Below, in pieces: positions 44,064-52,447 of a stretch of DNA of 64,000 nt. The stretch spans positions 3,348,001-3,412,000 of the forward strand of contig NZ_CP054141.1 in assembly GCF_013284035.1 (NCBI RefSeq). The letters are read 5' to 3'. The stretch is from Flavobacterium sp. M31R6 (GTDB taxonomy: Bacteria > Bacteroidota > Bacteroidia > Flavobacteriales > Flavobacteriaceae). How positions within the stretch are numbered: the stretch's first letter is position 1; each line of letters begins with the position of its first letter. Under the pieces are notes generated by a model, which saw only the letters and a list, made by a program, of their open reading frames with translations, was not told the origin of the DNA and searched no databases. The position numbers and the translations under genes were made by a program.

Positions 44064-44696
44064 TCAGACAAACTCCCCAATGTCAAAATTCTCCAGATCA
44101 TTTTTCCGCAAAGTGGAAGAACTGGCATCCATTTCAGAAGAAAGGCTTCCGTCCAATAGCTCGGCAATTTTTCGGGAAGCACTTTCTATGGAATTTTCCA
44201 ATAGGCTGAATAATTCAGTTCCTTGTATTTTCTGAACTATAGCAACTACTGTTTCCTTTTGAGATGGCTCCAATTTGTTTTTTTGCAGCAACATCCCCGC
44301 AGAGCTTAGTTCTTCAAAGGTAACCCCTTGGGCAAAACCGTCATTCCTACCAGATATTCCATATCTGTTCCATTCTTCTTCCTCTTCCTCAAAATCAGGC
44401 ATATTTCCAAAAACTTCATCCAGTTCTTCCTGCGGAATTTGTATATCGACATCTACCTCGTCGATTTCAATATCAAAATTATTCATTTCATGTTTCCGCT
44501 TTTTACTTTGGCTTTCAGTGGCACGTTTTGGCACTGAAAGGCTTCTCATTGGTTTGGGCTGTCCCATAATATCAGGTAGGTTCGGATTAGGTTTTTCCTG
44601 AGTTGGTTTTTGCTCCGTCCTTTTCTTGATAATTATCTTATCCTGCACCAAGAGCGCAATAATAATGAGCAGGCATATTACGATTACTGTTTCCAT
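44064..44696 (-). CDS. TraC/TraD-like conjugation protein with N-terminal membrane anchor
   Basis: The 210-residue protein has a short N-terminal transmembrane segment (residues 2-17, ETVIVICLLIIIALLV), a basic linker and a very acidic middle (EVDVDIQIPQEELDE, DFEEEEEEWNR). The C-terminal domain (about 150-210) is the part that is duplicated at 42951-43118. Its place after ParA-like traA and DUF3408 traB matches TraC or TraD of Bacteroidetes elements; the letter differs between annotations. Its exact role is unknown. Confidence 0.65.
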   Translation of the reverse strand: METVIVICLLIIIALLVQDKIIIKKRTEQKPTQEKPNPNLPDIMGQPKPMRSLSVPKRATESQSKKRKHEMNNFDIEIDEVDVDIQIPQEELDEVFGNMPDFEEEEEEWNRYGISGRNDGFAQGVTFEELSSAGMLLQKNKLEPSQKETVVAIVQKIQGTELFSLLENSIESASRKIAELLDGSLSSEMDASSSTLRKNDLENFDIGEFV

Positions 44697-44698
44697 AA

Positions 44699-45115
44699 TT
44701 ATAAAATAGGTTTGTATTTATCATTAAAAGTTGTGATAATCTGCTCTCCAAACTCCTGAAAATGATATTCAAGAAGATTGTCTAAGTAGGCATAAATGGT
44801 TATTTTATCTTCGCCTATTACCTGTACAATCCGTGAGAGTTTCTCATGGAAATCCGGTCGGATATATACCGTTTTACCATCACGGGCATTGGTGTCTGGC
44901 CTTTTGAAAAATATGCTTTCATAATCCTGATCATTTATTTTTTTTCCTCTGTTCCGTTCCTTCGCTAAAGGCTTTTCCTGAAATGGTTTTATCGGAGCTT
45001 TGCGTTCTTCCAGCGGAAGTTCCAATCCTTCCTTTTTTACTCCATCTACCATCAGATTCATCATTAACTCTTCGTTGATTTCGGGAATTGCTTTTTTCTT
45101 ATTGTCTTTTTCCAT
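44699..45115 (-). CDS. TraB-like conjugation protein (DUF3408)
   Basis: The 138-residue protein is hydrophilic. Its C-terminal part (VYIRPDFHEKLSRIVQVIGEDKITIYAYLDNLLEYHFQEF) has the DUF3408 pattern, which suggests a ribbon-helix-helix-like DNA-binding fold. It directly follows the ParA-like gene (4-bp gap), so the pair may work like a ParA/ParB-type or relaxosome positioning module. The family is usually called TraB in these elements. Confidence 0.75.
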   Translation of the reverse strand: MEKDNKKKAIPEINEELMMNLMVDGVKKEGLELPLEERKAPIKPFQEKPLAKERNRGKKINDQDYESIFFKRPDTNARDGKTVYIRPDFHEKLSRIVQVIGEDKITIYAYLDNLLEYHFQEFGEQIITTFNDKYKPIL

Positions 45116-45119
45116 GCTA

Positions 45120-45887
45120 TTACAATTGAACGATTCTTAAAAATTCCGTCATAAACTGGTCTAAGCGGCAAGCATTCATCAACCGTTCATCGGGAGGCAT
45201 TAAAGTTGATCGAAAAACAGTTTTGGCACCCGCTTCACTCTCCTTGCGGAAACGTGTGCTGTTCATAATCTGACATTGCATTAGACTTAAGCCCAACTCA
45301 TCAATCAATTTATTATAAACATCGTACAAGGGCGAGCGTTCACGACCATCTACCTGATTCCAAAACAGATTAATGGTTTCAATGGAGGTTTCTCCTTTTT
45401 TCATAATAACATCCTTCATCAGCTGGGTAAAAATGAGTGTACTTTCCATAACTACACGATCTGCTACAATAGGCGTGAAAATATGGTGCATCCCCGCCAG
45501 AGCTTTCAAAATACCAGGAGTGTTTACTGTTCCCGGAAGGTCAAAAAAGATAAAATCAACCGGAACGGAAGTGGATTCTAAAAAATCATGCGCAGCCTCC
45601 AATACACCTTCAGCTTTATGCTGAATGATCGGATAAGCTTTTTTGTTAATAGTCGTAAATTGTTTGAATGCCATCCGTTTTAAAAACTCATTTTCCATCA
45701 CCATAGCCAAATCACGAGTCTTCATTTTCATTAAACTATGTTGTGGAAAATCAGCATCGAATACGGCTATATTGTAGCCAAGACGATAATGTAGTGTACT
45801 GGCCGCAAGTGCCGTAAAGGTGGTTTTGCCAACTCCTCCCTTTTGGGACGAAAAAGCAATGAATACTGTTTTGTGTTCTGTTTTCAT
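45120..45887 (-). CDS. traA: TraA, ParA-family ATPase
   Basis: The 255-residue protein begins with a deviant Walker A motif KGGVGKTT (16-23). FDADFPQ follows (the ParA switch/Asp motif) and then a hydrophobic strand with DLPG (Walker B region). It is the first gene of the minus-strand tra operon. In Bacteroidetes elements TraA probably helps to position the DNA or the transfer apparatus. The upstream 698-bp region holds the start of the operon and the candidate oriT. Confidence 0.9.
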   Translation of the reverse strand: MKTEHKTVFIAFSSQKGGVGKTTFTALAASTLHYRLGYNIAVFDADFPQHSLMKMKTRDLAMVMENEFLKRMAFKQFTTINKKAYPIIQHKAEGVLEAAHDFLESTSVPVDFIFFDLPGTVNTPGILKALAGMHHIFTPIVADRVVMESTLIFTQLMKDVIMKKGETSIETINLFWNQVDGRERSPLYDVYNKLIDELGLSLMQCQIMNSTRFRKESEAGAKTVFRSTLMPPDERLMNACRLDQFMTEFLRIVQL

Positions 45888-46417
45888 TTTTAACTGTATT
45901 TAATTATTTACTTATATCACTGCATAGATAGATGCTTACCTACTATTGTTCATACGTATGCAATTTTGTAGAAAGTTATGTGGCTATTTAAATAGGTATT
46001 GCTCTACTTATATACTGACATATGCGTATCTGTCTTTAGCCAACTACACAAATAAGTTTGTATCATCATGACTATATATGTATAAACCCAAGTCTGTAAA
46101 CCTGCACTTATGTAACCATGCAATTTTATATGCTCTTCTGTATTTATCAACATCCATAAACTTGTATACACATAAGCGACTAAATACATAATTGAGAAAC
46201 AACGTACCAACATAGTTATCTGTTTACATACGCTTGCAGGTACAAAGAAATGCAGATGTATACGTCCTTCTTATAAGTAAGAACGCATTGGCGTTCATTG
46301 ACACTATTTGGCAATACTACACAGTGCAATACTTTACTGAAGAGGAATTTACTTTGTAAAGTGATTTTTATTAATGGATTTATGCAAAATGACTTCGACA
46401 AATTAGACTATAAAGTG
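45888..46417. other. Divergent non-coding region between traA and mobA
   Basis: No supported gene is present. The first 400 bp are built from recurring short words around TATG, GTATA and TGCAATTTT (for example near 45957 and 46115). Two minus-strand ORFs of 61 and 69 codons exist but encode repetitive Tyr/Cys/Ile-rich peptides and were rejected. A perfect GAACGC-ATTG-GCGTTC inverted repeat lies at 46281-46296. This region must contain the traA promoter and possibly accessory sites of oriT. Confidence 0.4.
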
Positions 46418-46547
46418 AACGGCTCGAAGCCGTTTTTCCCTGCTTTATTTAATCCGTCCCGCAGGGCGGATTTTTGTGTTCGCCAGAACACGGCAAGTTG
46501 TGTTTTGAGGCACTCGAAACTGAGTTCGTGCCCCAAAACAACTTGCC
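46418..46547. other. Candidate oriT region with three stem-loops
   Basis: Three inverted repeats lie in series: AACGGCT/AGCCGTT with a 3-nt loop (46418-46434), an AATCCG-T-CCC/GGGCGGATT stem (46450-46470), and a long imperfect hairpin whose outer arms GGCAAGTTG (46492-46500) and CAACTTGCC (46539-46547) are perfect. Inside it GTTTTG pairs with CAAAAC. The location just upstream of mobA and mobB, where relaxase genes usually have their oriT, makes this the best candidate. A nick site cannot be read directly. Confidence 0.5.
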
Positions 46548-46600
46548 CTTGCAGGGGCTGAAAACCCTTCCGAAGTCAGGCTTTTTTGCTAAAGTCAAAA

Positions 46601-47044
46601 ATGGATATAATGATGAAAGAAAACAGTAATAAAAAACAGAATAAAGGCGGACGAACTCCGAAGAACGACCCGAGTATTCACCGCCACGTTTTTCGTCTTA
46701 CAGACGAAGAAAATGCTAGATTAATATCTCTTTTTGAAACATCAGGAATGACCAACAAAGCAAAATTTATCATTTCACTTTTGTTCAGTAAGGAAATGAA
46801 ATCGGTTAAAATTGATAAAGGAACGGTTGATTTTTATATGCGATTGACTTCATTTCACAGTCAATTTCGCTCAATAGGCGTGAATTACAATCAGATTGTG
46901 AAGCTGTTGTACCGTCATTTTTCCGATAAAAAAGCCGCTGCGTTTCTCTATAAATTAGAAAAACAGACGGCAGAAATGGCGGTATTATGCCAAAAAATCA
47001 TTCAGATAACCGAAGAATTTGAAACAAATCATTTGAAAAAATAG
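46601..47044 (+). CDS. mobA: MobA, relaxosome accessory protein
   Basis: This protein of about 147 residues has a basic N-terminus and a ribbon-helix-helix-like segment (HRHVFRLTDEENARLISLF), as in Bacteroidetes MobA proteins that help the relaxase bind oriT. I chose the ATG at 46601; the longer frame begins with TTG at 46586. Two more ATG codons follow within four codons, so the start is not certain. It is followed at 7 bp by mobB. Confidence 0.85.
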   Translation: MDIMMKENSNKKQNKGGRTPKNDPSIHRHVFRLTDEENARLISLFETSGMTNKAKFIISLLFSKEMKSVKIDKGTVDFYMRLTSFHSQFRSIGVNYNQIVKLLYRHFSDKKAAAFLYKLEKQTAEMAVLCQKIIQITEEFETNHLKK

Positions 47045-47051
47045 TATAGAA

Positions 47052-48338
47052 ATGATAGCGAAAATCGGAAGAGGTAGTAATTTATACGGAGCATTGGCAT
47101 ACAATCAGCTCAAAGTAGAGAATAAAAATGGTCAAATTCTATTTACCAATAGAATAATAGAAACACCTAATGGATATTATTCTGTTGCACAATTATCCCA
47201 ATCTTTTGAACCTTACCTGATTGCCAACCGCAATACCGAAAAACCAACTTTGCATATATCTCTCAATCCTGACCCAAAGGATAATGTAAGTGATGAAAAG
47301 TTCAAACTAATAGCTCAGGAGTATATGCAGGAACTGGGTTATGGGGAACAACCTTTTGTAGTATTCAAGCATACGGATATTGATCGAACCCATATACATA
47401 TTGTATCAGTTTGTGTGGATGAAGAAGGCAAAAAGATTTCGGATAAGTTCGAAAAAAGACGATCTATGAATGTATGTCGTGAACTCGAAAGTAAATACGG
47501 ACTTCTATCAGCTACAGAGAAAGAGCACAAACAAAATGATAATATTTTCCATCCTGTGAATTACCAAATAGGAGATATAAAAAGCCAGATTGCTTCGGTT
47601 GTCCGTCACCTAACTAAGTATTATAAGTTCCAGACACTGGGAGAATACAATGCACTGCTTTCCCTTTTTAATATTACTATTGAAAAAGTAGAGGGAGAAT
47701 TGCAGGGAAAAATTCGCCAAGGCTTATTGTACATTCCTTTAAATGAAAAAGGAGAAAGAGCTGGACATCCGTTCAAGGCTTCCTTATTCGGAAAGAATGC
47801 AGGGCTACCGACTTTGGAATTACATTTTGCAAAAAGCAAAGAGGCTTTGAAAGACCACCCGACAAAGCCAACCATTAAAGCTACTGTTACCATTGCCTTG
47901 CAATCAACAAGTGATGAGCAGGCTTTTAAAAAGCGATTAGGCGAACAAGGCATTAACGTAGTGGTACGGAGAAATGACACAGGGCGTATTTACGGAATAA
48001 CTTTTATAGACCATAATTCTAAAGCAATTTGGAACGGTTCACGTTTGGGCAAAGAACTTTCTGCCAATACCTTTAATGATTATTGGAACCATAATATCAA
48101 ACCCGACATTAAAAAGCCAGTTCAACTACAATCTAAAATATCAAAACCAAATGACACAGATCTTCCTGCAGAACAACCACATCATTTGTTCGACTTCCTG
48201 AATACTTCAGAAAAACATGAAGATGGTTTGATCGAAACATTGAGTGCCTTACTTCCCGAAGCACAGGGAGAAGATTACGAAGAACAGGATTTTGCCAATA
48301 AGATAAAAAAGAAAAGAAAACGTAAAAGAGGTCAGTAG
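47052..48338 (+). CDS. mobB: MobB, relaxase/mobilisation nuclease
   Basis: The 428-residue protein begins MIAKIGRGSNLYGALAYNQ, with candidate catalytic Tyr residues at 12 and 17. The metal-binding motif is THIHIV (His114, His116), preceded by FKHTDIDR. It belongs to the Bacteroidetes MOBP-like relaxases, which nick one strand at oriT and pilot it into the recipient. The C-terminus is very basic (KKKRKRKRG). The gene is preceded by mobA and the candidate oriT. Confidence 0.92.
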   Translation: MIAKIGRGSNLYGALAYNQLKVENKNGQILFTNRIIETPNGYYSVAQLSQSFEPYLIANRNTEKPTLHISLNPDPKDNVSDEKFKLIAQEYMQELGYGEQPFVVFKHTDIDRTHIHIVSVCVDEEGKKISDKFEKRRSMNVCRELESKYGLLSATEKEHKQNDNIFHPVNYQIGDIKSQIASVVRHLTKYYKFQTLGEYNALLSLFNITIEKVEGELQGKIRQGLLYIPLNEKGERAGHPFKASLFGKNAGLPTLELHFAKSKEALKDHPTKPTIKATVTIALQSTSDEQAFKKRLGEQGINVVVRRNDTGRIYGITFIDHNSKAIWNGSRLGKELSANTFNDYWNHNIKPDIKKPVQLQSKISKPNDTDLPAEQPHHLFDFLNTSEKHEDGLIETLSALLPEAQGEDYEEQDFANKIKKKRKRKRGQ

Positions 48339-48365
48339 GTTTTGTTGTTTATTTTGAACTCATGA

Positions 48366-48923
48366 TTATAAAGACACTTTCAATCCCAAAGCATAGCTCC
48401 AGTACAAAATCTTTGGAACAGTTGGTGTCTTGAACTGATAAATACCATAAACATATAATGAAAAAAATATAAATGCTCCCCAACTCAATCCAATACACAA
48501 TAAACCTTGTCGTTCTGTTAGATTGAACATACCAGCAACGAATGATTTTACTATTAATGCGGGAATAATACAGCATATTAACACACAGATTACCCACGGT
48601 AATATCCATAATTTCCTGTTCTTTGCCTGCAAGCCAATGATAGTTCCTTTGAAGAAATAAATGATGCAGAAAATAAGGTAGGTAAATAATAGAGAGAAAC
48701 CCCAAATTTTAAATTTGTCAGTTTCTTCTCCCCAGAACTTTTGAGACAGTAAAAATCCGGCATAAAAAAACATACCGAAAATAGCAGCTATTTTTAAGAC
48801 GAAAATAAAACCCTCAACGACGATAAACATTAGCCCTGTAGCGGCCTCACTTTCTTCTCTTTTCCGGGCTTCATATTCCTCTTCACTTTCTCCAGGATCA
48901 GCATCAGGATTATTCCAATTCAT
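48366..48923 (-). CDS. Hypothetical polytopic membrane protein
   Basis: This protein of about 185 residues has an acidic start (MNWNNPDADPGESEEEYEA) and four to five hydrophobic segments (for example FILVLKIAAIFGMFFYAGF-like and LWILPWVICVLICCIIPAL). I chose the start at 48923 because the upstream Met gives a short extension without support. It is transcribed opposite to mobB and mobC. It might act in entry exclusion or in membrane association of the transfer system; this is a guess from place and topology only. Confidence 0.55.
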   Translation of the reverse strand: MNWNNPDADPGESEEEYEARKREESEAATGLMFIVVEGFIFVLKIAAIFGMFFYAGFLLSQKFWGEETDKFKIWGFSLLFTYLIFCIIYFFKGTIIGLQAKNRKLWILPWVICVLICCIIPALIVKSFVAGMFNLTERQGLLCIGLSWGAFIFFSLYVYGIYQFKTPTVPKILYWSYALGLKVSL

Positions 48924-49130
48924 ATTATTTCCTTTAATATTGATTATCAAATTGATGAGTAAGTCAAAAAAATCAAAAGTTTAAATTTAATAAAAAAATC
49001 GTTATAAAATCTGAACTTGATTGGAACCAATTAACGCCAAACACTGTCACCCACCGCTAATGTCTGCCACTTTTTTATAGCCACTCTGCACATCCTTTAA
49101 ATTAACGCCCGAACATTTAATATTTAGAAA

Positions 49131-51149
49131 ATGCAGGGAGAAGACGATTTAAGAGGTTTAGCCAAGATTATGGCATTTATGAGAGCGGTAAGTATACTGA
49201 TTGTGCTGATGCACTTTTACTGGTTCTGTTATGGGTTCTTTTTAGAAAGAAGCTGGACACTGGAGGTAGTCAATAAAATATTGAGAAACTTTGATCGAAC
49301 GGTGAACCTGTTTTCCCATACGCTTTACACCAAAATATTTGCTTTGCTCTTGCTGGCTTTGAGTTGTTTGGGAACAAAAGGTGTCAAGAATGAAAAAATA
49401 ACATGGTCTAAAATATATATGACGTTGGGAATTGGGTTTGTGCTGTTTTTTCTGAACACACCCTTATTAAAACTGTCATTAAACATCGCTACATTTCTTT
49501 ATATCCTTACCACAGGTTTGGGCTATATCTCGCTGATGGTAACAGGAGTTTGGATTAGCCGGCTGCTCCGTACCAACCTAATGGACGATGTATTCAATAA
49601 TGAGAATGAAAGTTTTATGCAGGAAACCAAACTAATGGAAAACGAGTATTCCGTGAATCTGCCGACTAAGTTCTGGTACAACAAAAAACAGCATAATGGA
49701 TGGATTAATATTGTAAATCCTTTTAGGGCAACAATTGTATTAGGCACACCCGGTTCGGGCAAATCATATGCTGTTGTAAACAACTATATCAAACAGCATA
49801 TTGAGAAAGGGTTTTCAATGTACATCTATGATTTTAAATTCGACGACCTTTCTACAATTGCATATAACCATTTGCTAATATACTCGGATAAATACAAAGT
49901 AAAACCTAAATTCTACATCATTAATTTTGATGATCCAAGAAAAAGTCATCGTTGTAATCCCCTCAATCCTGATTTCATGACTGATATTTCCGATGCTTAC
50001 GAAGCAGCTTACACCATTATGCTGAACCTAAACCGAAGCTGGATACAGAAACAGGGAGATTTTTTCGTAGAATCTCCAATCATATTATTGGCTGCCATCA
50101 TTTGGTTTCTTAAAATCTATGAAAACGGCAAATACTGTACGTTTCCTCACGCCATTGAATTACTAAATAAAAAGTATTCTGACGTGTTTACTATTCTGAC
50201 TTCCTATTCTGATCTAGAAAATTATCTATCACCTTTTATGGATGCTTGGCAAGGTGGCGCACAAGACCAGTTGCAGGGACAGATAGCATCTGCAAAAATC
50301 CCTTTGTCAAGAATGATTTCACCTCAGCTTTATTGGGTTATGACCGGTGATGATTTTTCATTAGACATCAATAATCCCAAAGAACCGAAAATATTATGTG
50401 TAGGCAACAATCCAGATCGACAAAATATTTACTCTGCTGCGCTGGGGTTGTATAATTCTCGTATTGTAAAACTCATTAATAAGAAAGGACAGTTAAAGAG
50501 TTCTGTCATTATAGATGAGCTGCCGACAATCTACTTTCGAGGACTCGATAACCTTATTGCAACAGCACGAAGCAATAAAGTTGCGGTTTGTTTGGGATTT
50601 CAGGATTTTTCACAATTAACCCGTGATTATGGAGACAAAGAAAGTAAGGTTATACAAAATACTGTAGGTAATATATTCAGTGGCCAAGTGGTAGGAGAAA
50701 CAGCAAAAACTCTTTCGGAACGTTTTGGGAAAGTATTACAGAAAAGACAAAGTTTATCAATCAACCGTAATGATACGTCAACATCAATTTCTACTCAATT
50801 GGACAGCCTCATTCCTGCATCTAAAATTTCCACATTGACCCAAGGTGTTTTTGTAGGAGCTGTATCGGACAATTTTGATGAACGTATCGAGCAGAAAATC
50901 TTCCATGCTGAAATTGTTGTCGATAACGGAAAAGTAGCAGCCGAAACTAAAGCTTATCAAAAAATACCGGAAATTTTATTTTTTGTAAATGACACAGGAG
51001 AAGATATGATGAAGCAGGAAATCGAAGCTAATTACAGACAAATAAAACTGGATATTATTCAGGTTATTGCGACTGAATTGGAGCGTATTAAAAATGATCC
51101 TGATTTACAGCATTTGGTGCAAAAAGATAAGCCCAAAGGCAATGTATAA
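49131..51149 (+). CDS. mobC: MobC, VirD4/TraD-type coupling protein
   Basis: The 672-residue protein has N-terminal membrane segments (residues about 13-35 and 70-85, and two more up to 145), then Walker A GTPGSGKS (205-212) and a Walker B-like IIDELPTIY near 462. It is the coupling ATPase that links the relaxosome to the transfer channel. Acidic and Lys-rich C-terminal residues follow. It closes the conjugation block; after 494 bp the defence operon begins. Confidence 0.9.
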   Translation: MQGEDDLRGLAKIMAFMRAVSILIVLMHFYWFCYGFFLERSWTLEVVNKILRNFDRTVNLFSHTLYTKIFALLLLALSCLGTKGVKNEKITWSKIYMTLGIGFVLFFLNTPLLKLSLNIATFLYILTTGLGYISLMVTGVWISRLLRTNLMDDVFNNENESFMQETKLMENEYSVNLPTKFWYNKKQHNGWINIVNPFRATIVLGTPGSGKSYAVVNNYIKQHIEKGFSMYIYDFKFDDLSTIAYNHLLIYSDKYKVKPKFYIINFDDPRKSHRCNPLNPDFMTDISDAYEAAYTIMLNLNRSWIQKQGDFFVESPIILLAAIIWFLKIYENGKYCTFPHAIELLNKKYSDVFTILTSYSDLENYLSPFMDAWQGGAQDQLQGQIASAKIPLSRMISPQLYWVMTGDDFSLDINNPKEPKILCVGNNPDRQNIYSAALGLYNSRIVKLINKKGQLKSSVIIDELPTIYFRGLDNLIATARSNKVAVCLGFQDFSQLTRDYGDKESKVIQNTVGNIFSGQVVGETAKTLSERFGKVLQKRQSLSINRNDTSTSISTQLDSLIPASKISTLTQGVFVGAVSDNFDERIEQKIFHAEIVVDNGKVAAETKAYQKIPEILFFVNDTGEDMMKQEIEANYRQIKLDIIQVIATELERIKNDPDLQHLVQKDKPKGNV

Positions 51150-51578
51150 ATACTAATATATCTTCAGTTCGCAATAAGGTCAGGCCACGTTTTCCTCATA
51201 CAAATCTTTTGAGGATTTACAAAAAGAGTGTGTTTTCAGCCAAATAAGCCTACACACATAAAGAATCAACCGAACCTAATTTTATTTTTATTGGGACATT
51301 TTGTAAGCGATACAAACTAATTATTTTTAATTTTTCCTATAAAAAAATTTACATTTAAAGTACTGTATTTGTCTATTTTATATTTTTTATAAATGCAGAG
51401 TCAACAAAACAAATTTAAAGCAAACTAATAAACCACATGTTCCAATTTGCACTCAAAACCCATATAAATATAGCGTTTCGACTATTTAATAAATAAGAAA
51501 AGTTTTGCATATTATTCCACTACACCCTATCCAAAAAAGCTTAAAATATATTTTTGAATAATTGTACAATAAAATAAA
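51150..51578. other. Intergenic region between mobC and the defence operon
   Basis: No supported reading frame lies here. A short inverted repeat (TCCTCA with TGAGGA near 51195-51220) could be part of a mobC terminator, although the T-run is weak. The last 150 bp become very AT-rich just before the promoter. Confidence 0.35.
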
Positions 51579-51609
51579 TTTGTTTATTTCATTTATTTAT
51601 GTACATTTG
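51579..51609 (+). promoter_or_regulatory. Bacteroidota promoter of the defence operon
   Basis: TTTG (51579-51582), a 19-bp spacer and TACATTTG (51602-51609) match the -33/-7 consensus of the Bacteroidota primary sigma factor. The start codon of the first gene lies 34 bp after the -7 box. It is the only good promoter seen before the eleven close-packed genes. Confidence 0.7.
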
Positions 51610-51643
51610 TATCAGAAATGAATAACATTACAAAAATAATGAA

Positions 51644-52201
51644 ATGGAAGTTAAGTTAAAAGAAATTGCAAATATTCAGTTCGGATATTACGGACAACCC
51701 AGTAAAAAAGGCACTATTCCGTATTTACAAGCAAAACATTTCAATGAATTTGGACAATATATTGTAGAAAACGACACCTATTTAGAAGAAGACCAAAAAG
51801 TAACAGCAAATCTTTTGCAAAATGAAGATATTCTTTTCGTGGCAAAAGGATTTCGCTTTTTTGCCACATTGTATAAGGAAGAGCTTGGTAAGGCAATTGC
51901 ATCATCCATATTTTTTATTTTACGAACTGATAAAACTAGAATCATTCCGGCTTATTTGGTTTCAGTACTCAATCTTCCTAAAAACATATTGCATTTTCAG
52001 CAGTCAGGTGCAGGAAGTACAATTCCATCCATTCGCAAAAATGAATTAGCAGATTTTACATTTAATCTAATACCATTAGAAGAACAACAAAAAGTGGTAG
52101 CATTACAGGAATTATATCTAAAAGATATGGAGCTTACCAATAACATTATCAAAGAAAAACAAAAATTATTTCAAACGACAATTTCAACAATTATAAAATA
52201 A
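51644..52201 (+). CDS. Half-size type I restriction specificity subunit (HsdS)
   Basis: This 185-residue protein has one target-recognition domain: the start VKLKEIANIQFGYYGQPS is the usual beginning of an HsdS half, PAYLVSVLNLP follows, and then IRKNELADFTFNLIPLEEQQKVVALQ before a single conserved helix. Full HsdS proteins have two such halves (about 400 residues). It could dimerise to read a symmetric site, or it may replace one half of the specificity. It is the first gene of the operon, 7 bp before the small protein. A complete hsdS lies farther downstream. Confidence 0.78.
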   Translation: MEVKLKEIANIQFGYYGQPSKKGTIPYLQAKHFNEFGQYIVENDTYLEEDQKVTANLLQNEDILFVAKGFRFFATLYKEELGKAIASSIFFILRTDKTRIIPAYLVSVLNLPKNILHFQQSGAGSTIPSIRKNELADFTFNLIPLEEQQKVVALQELYLKDMELTNNIIKEKQKLFQTTISTIIK

Positions 52202-52208
52202 TCACAAG

Positions 52209-52427
52209 ATGGCAAAAATAAAAAATGATGCTCCAGGAATGAGAGGCGACAGAAGCAGAAATGACAACGGAGAATTAAGACAAAAAAGAAGTGATACACA
52301 CATAGGCACTATCGAACAGAAGTATAATATTGATTTGAATGTAAGAAGCGATATGCATTTAGGTACTTATTTAGAAAAAAACGATATTGCTTCTTTAAAC
52401 GATTTAGTAAATAATAATAAAAAATAA
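52209..52427 (+). CDS. Small hydrophilic protein associated with the RM operon
   Basis: The 72-residue protein is very basic and acidic in turn, with two related segments, RSDTHIGTIEQKYN (residues 28-41) and RSDMHLGTYLEKND (46-59). There is no signal peptide or membrane segment. It may bind DNA or stabilise HsdM, since I recall similar small genes next to hsdM in other Bacteroidota. It lies 7 bp after the half-size hsdS and 20 bp before hsdM. Confidence 0.6.
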   Translation: MAKIKNDAPGMRGDRSRNDNGELRQKRSDTHIGTIEQKYNIDLNVRSDMHLGTYLEKNDIASLNDLVNNNKK

Positions 52428-52447
52428 TAGCTCCAAAAATAACCACC

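Noticed and set aside
46004..46401. Two minus-strand ORFs of 69 and 61 codons upstream of traA
   Set aside because: The peptides are repetitive, rich in Tyr, Ile and Cys, and follow the odd word composition of the region. They lack a ribosome-binding site and resemble no protein family.
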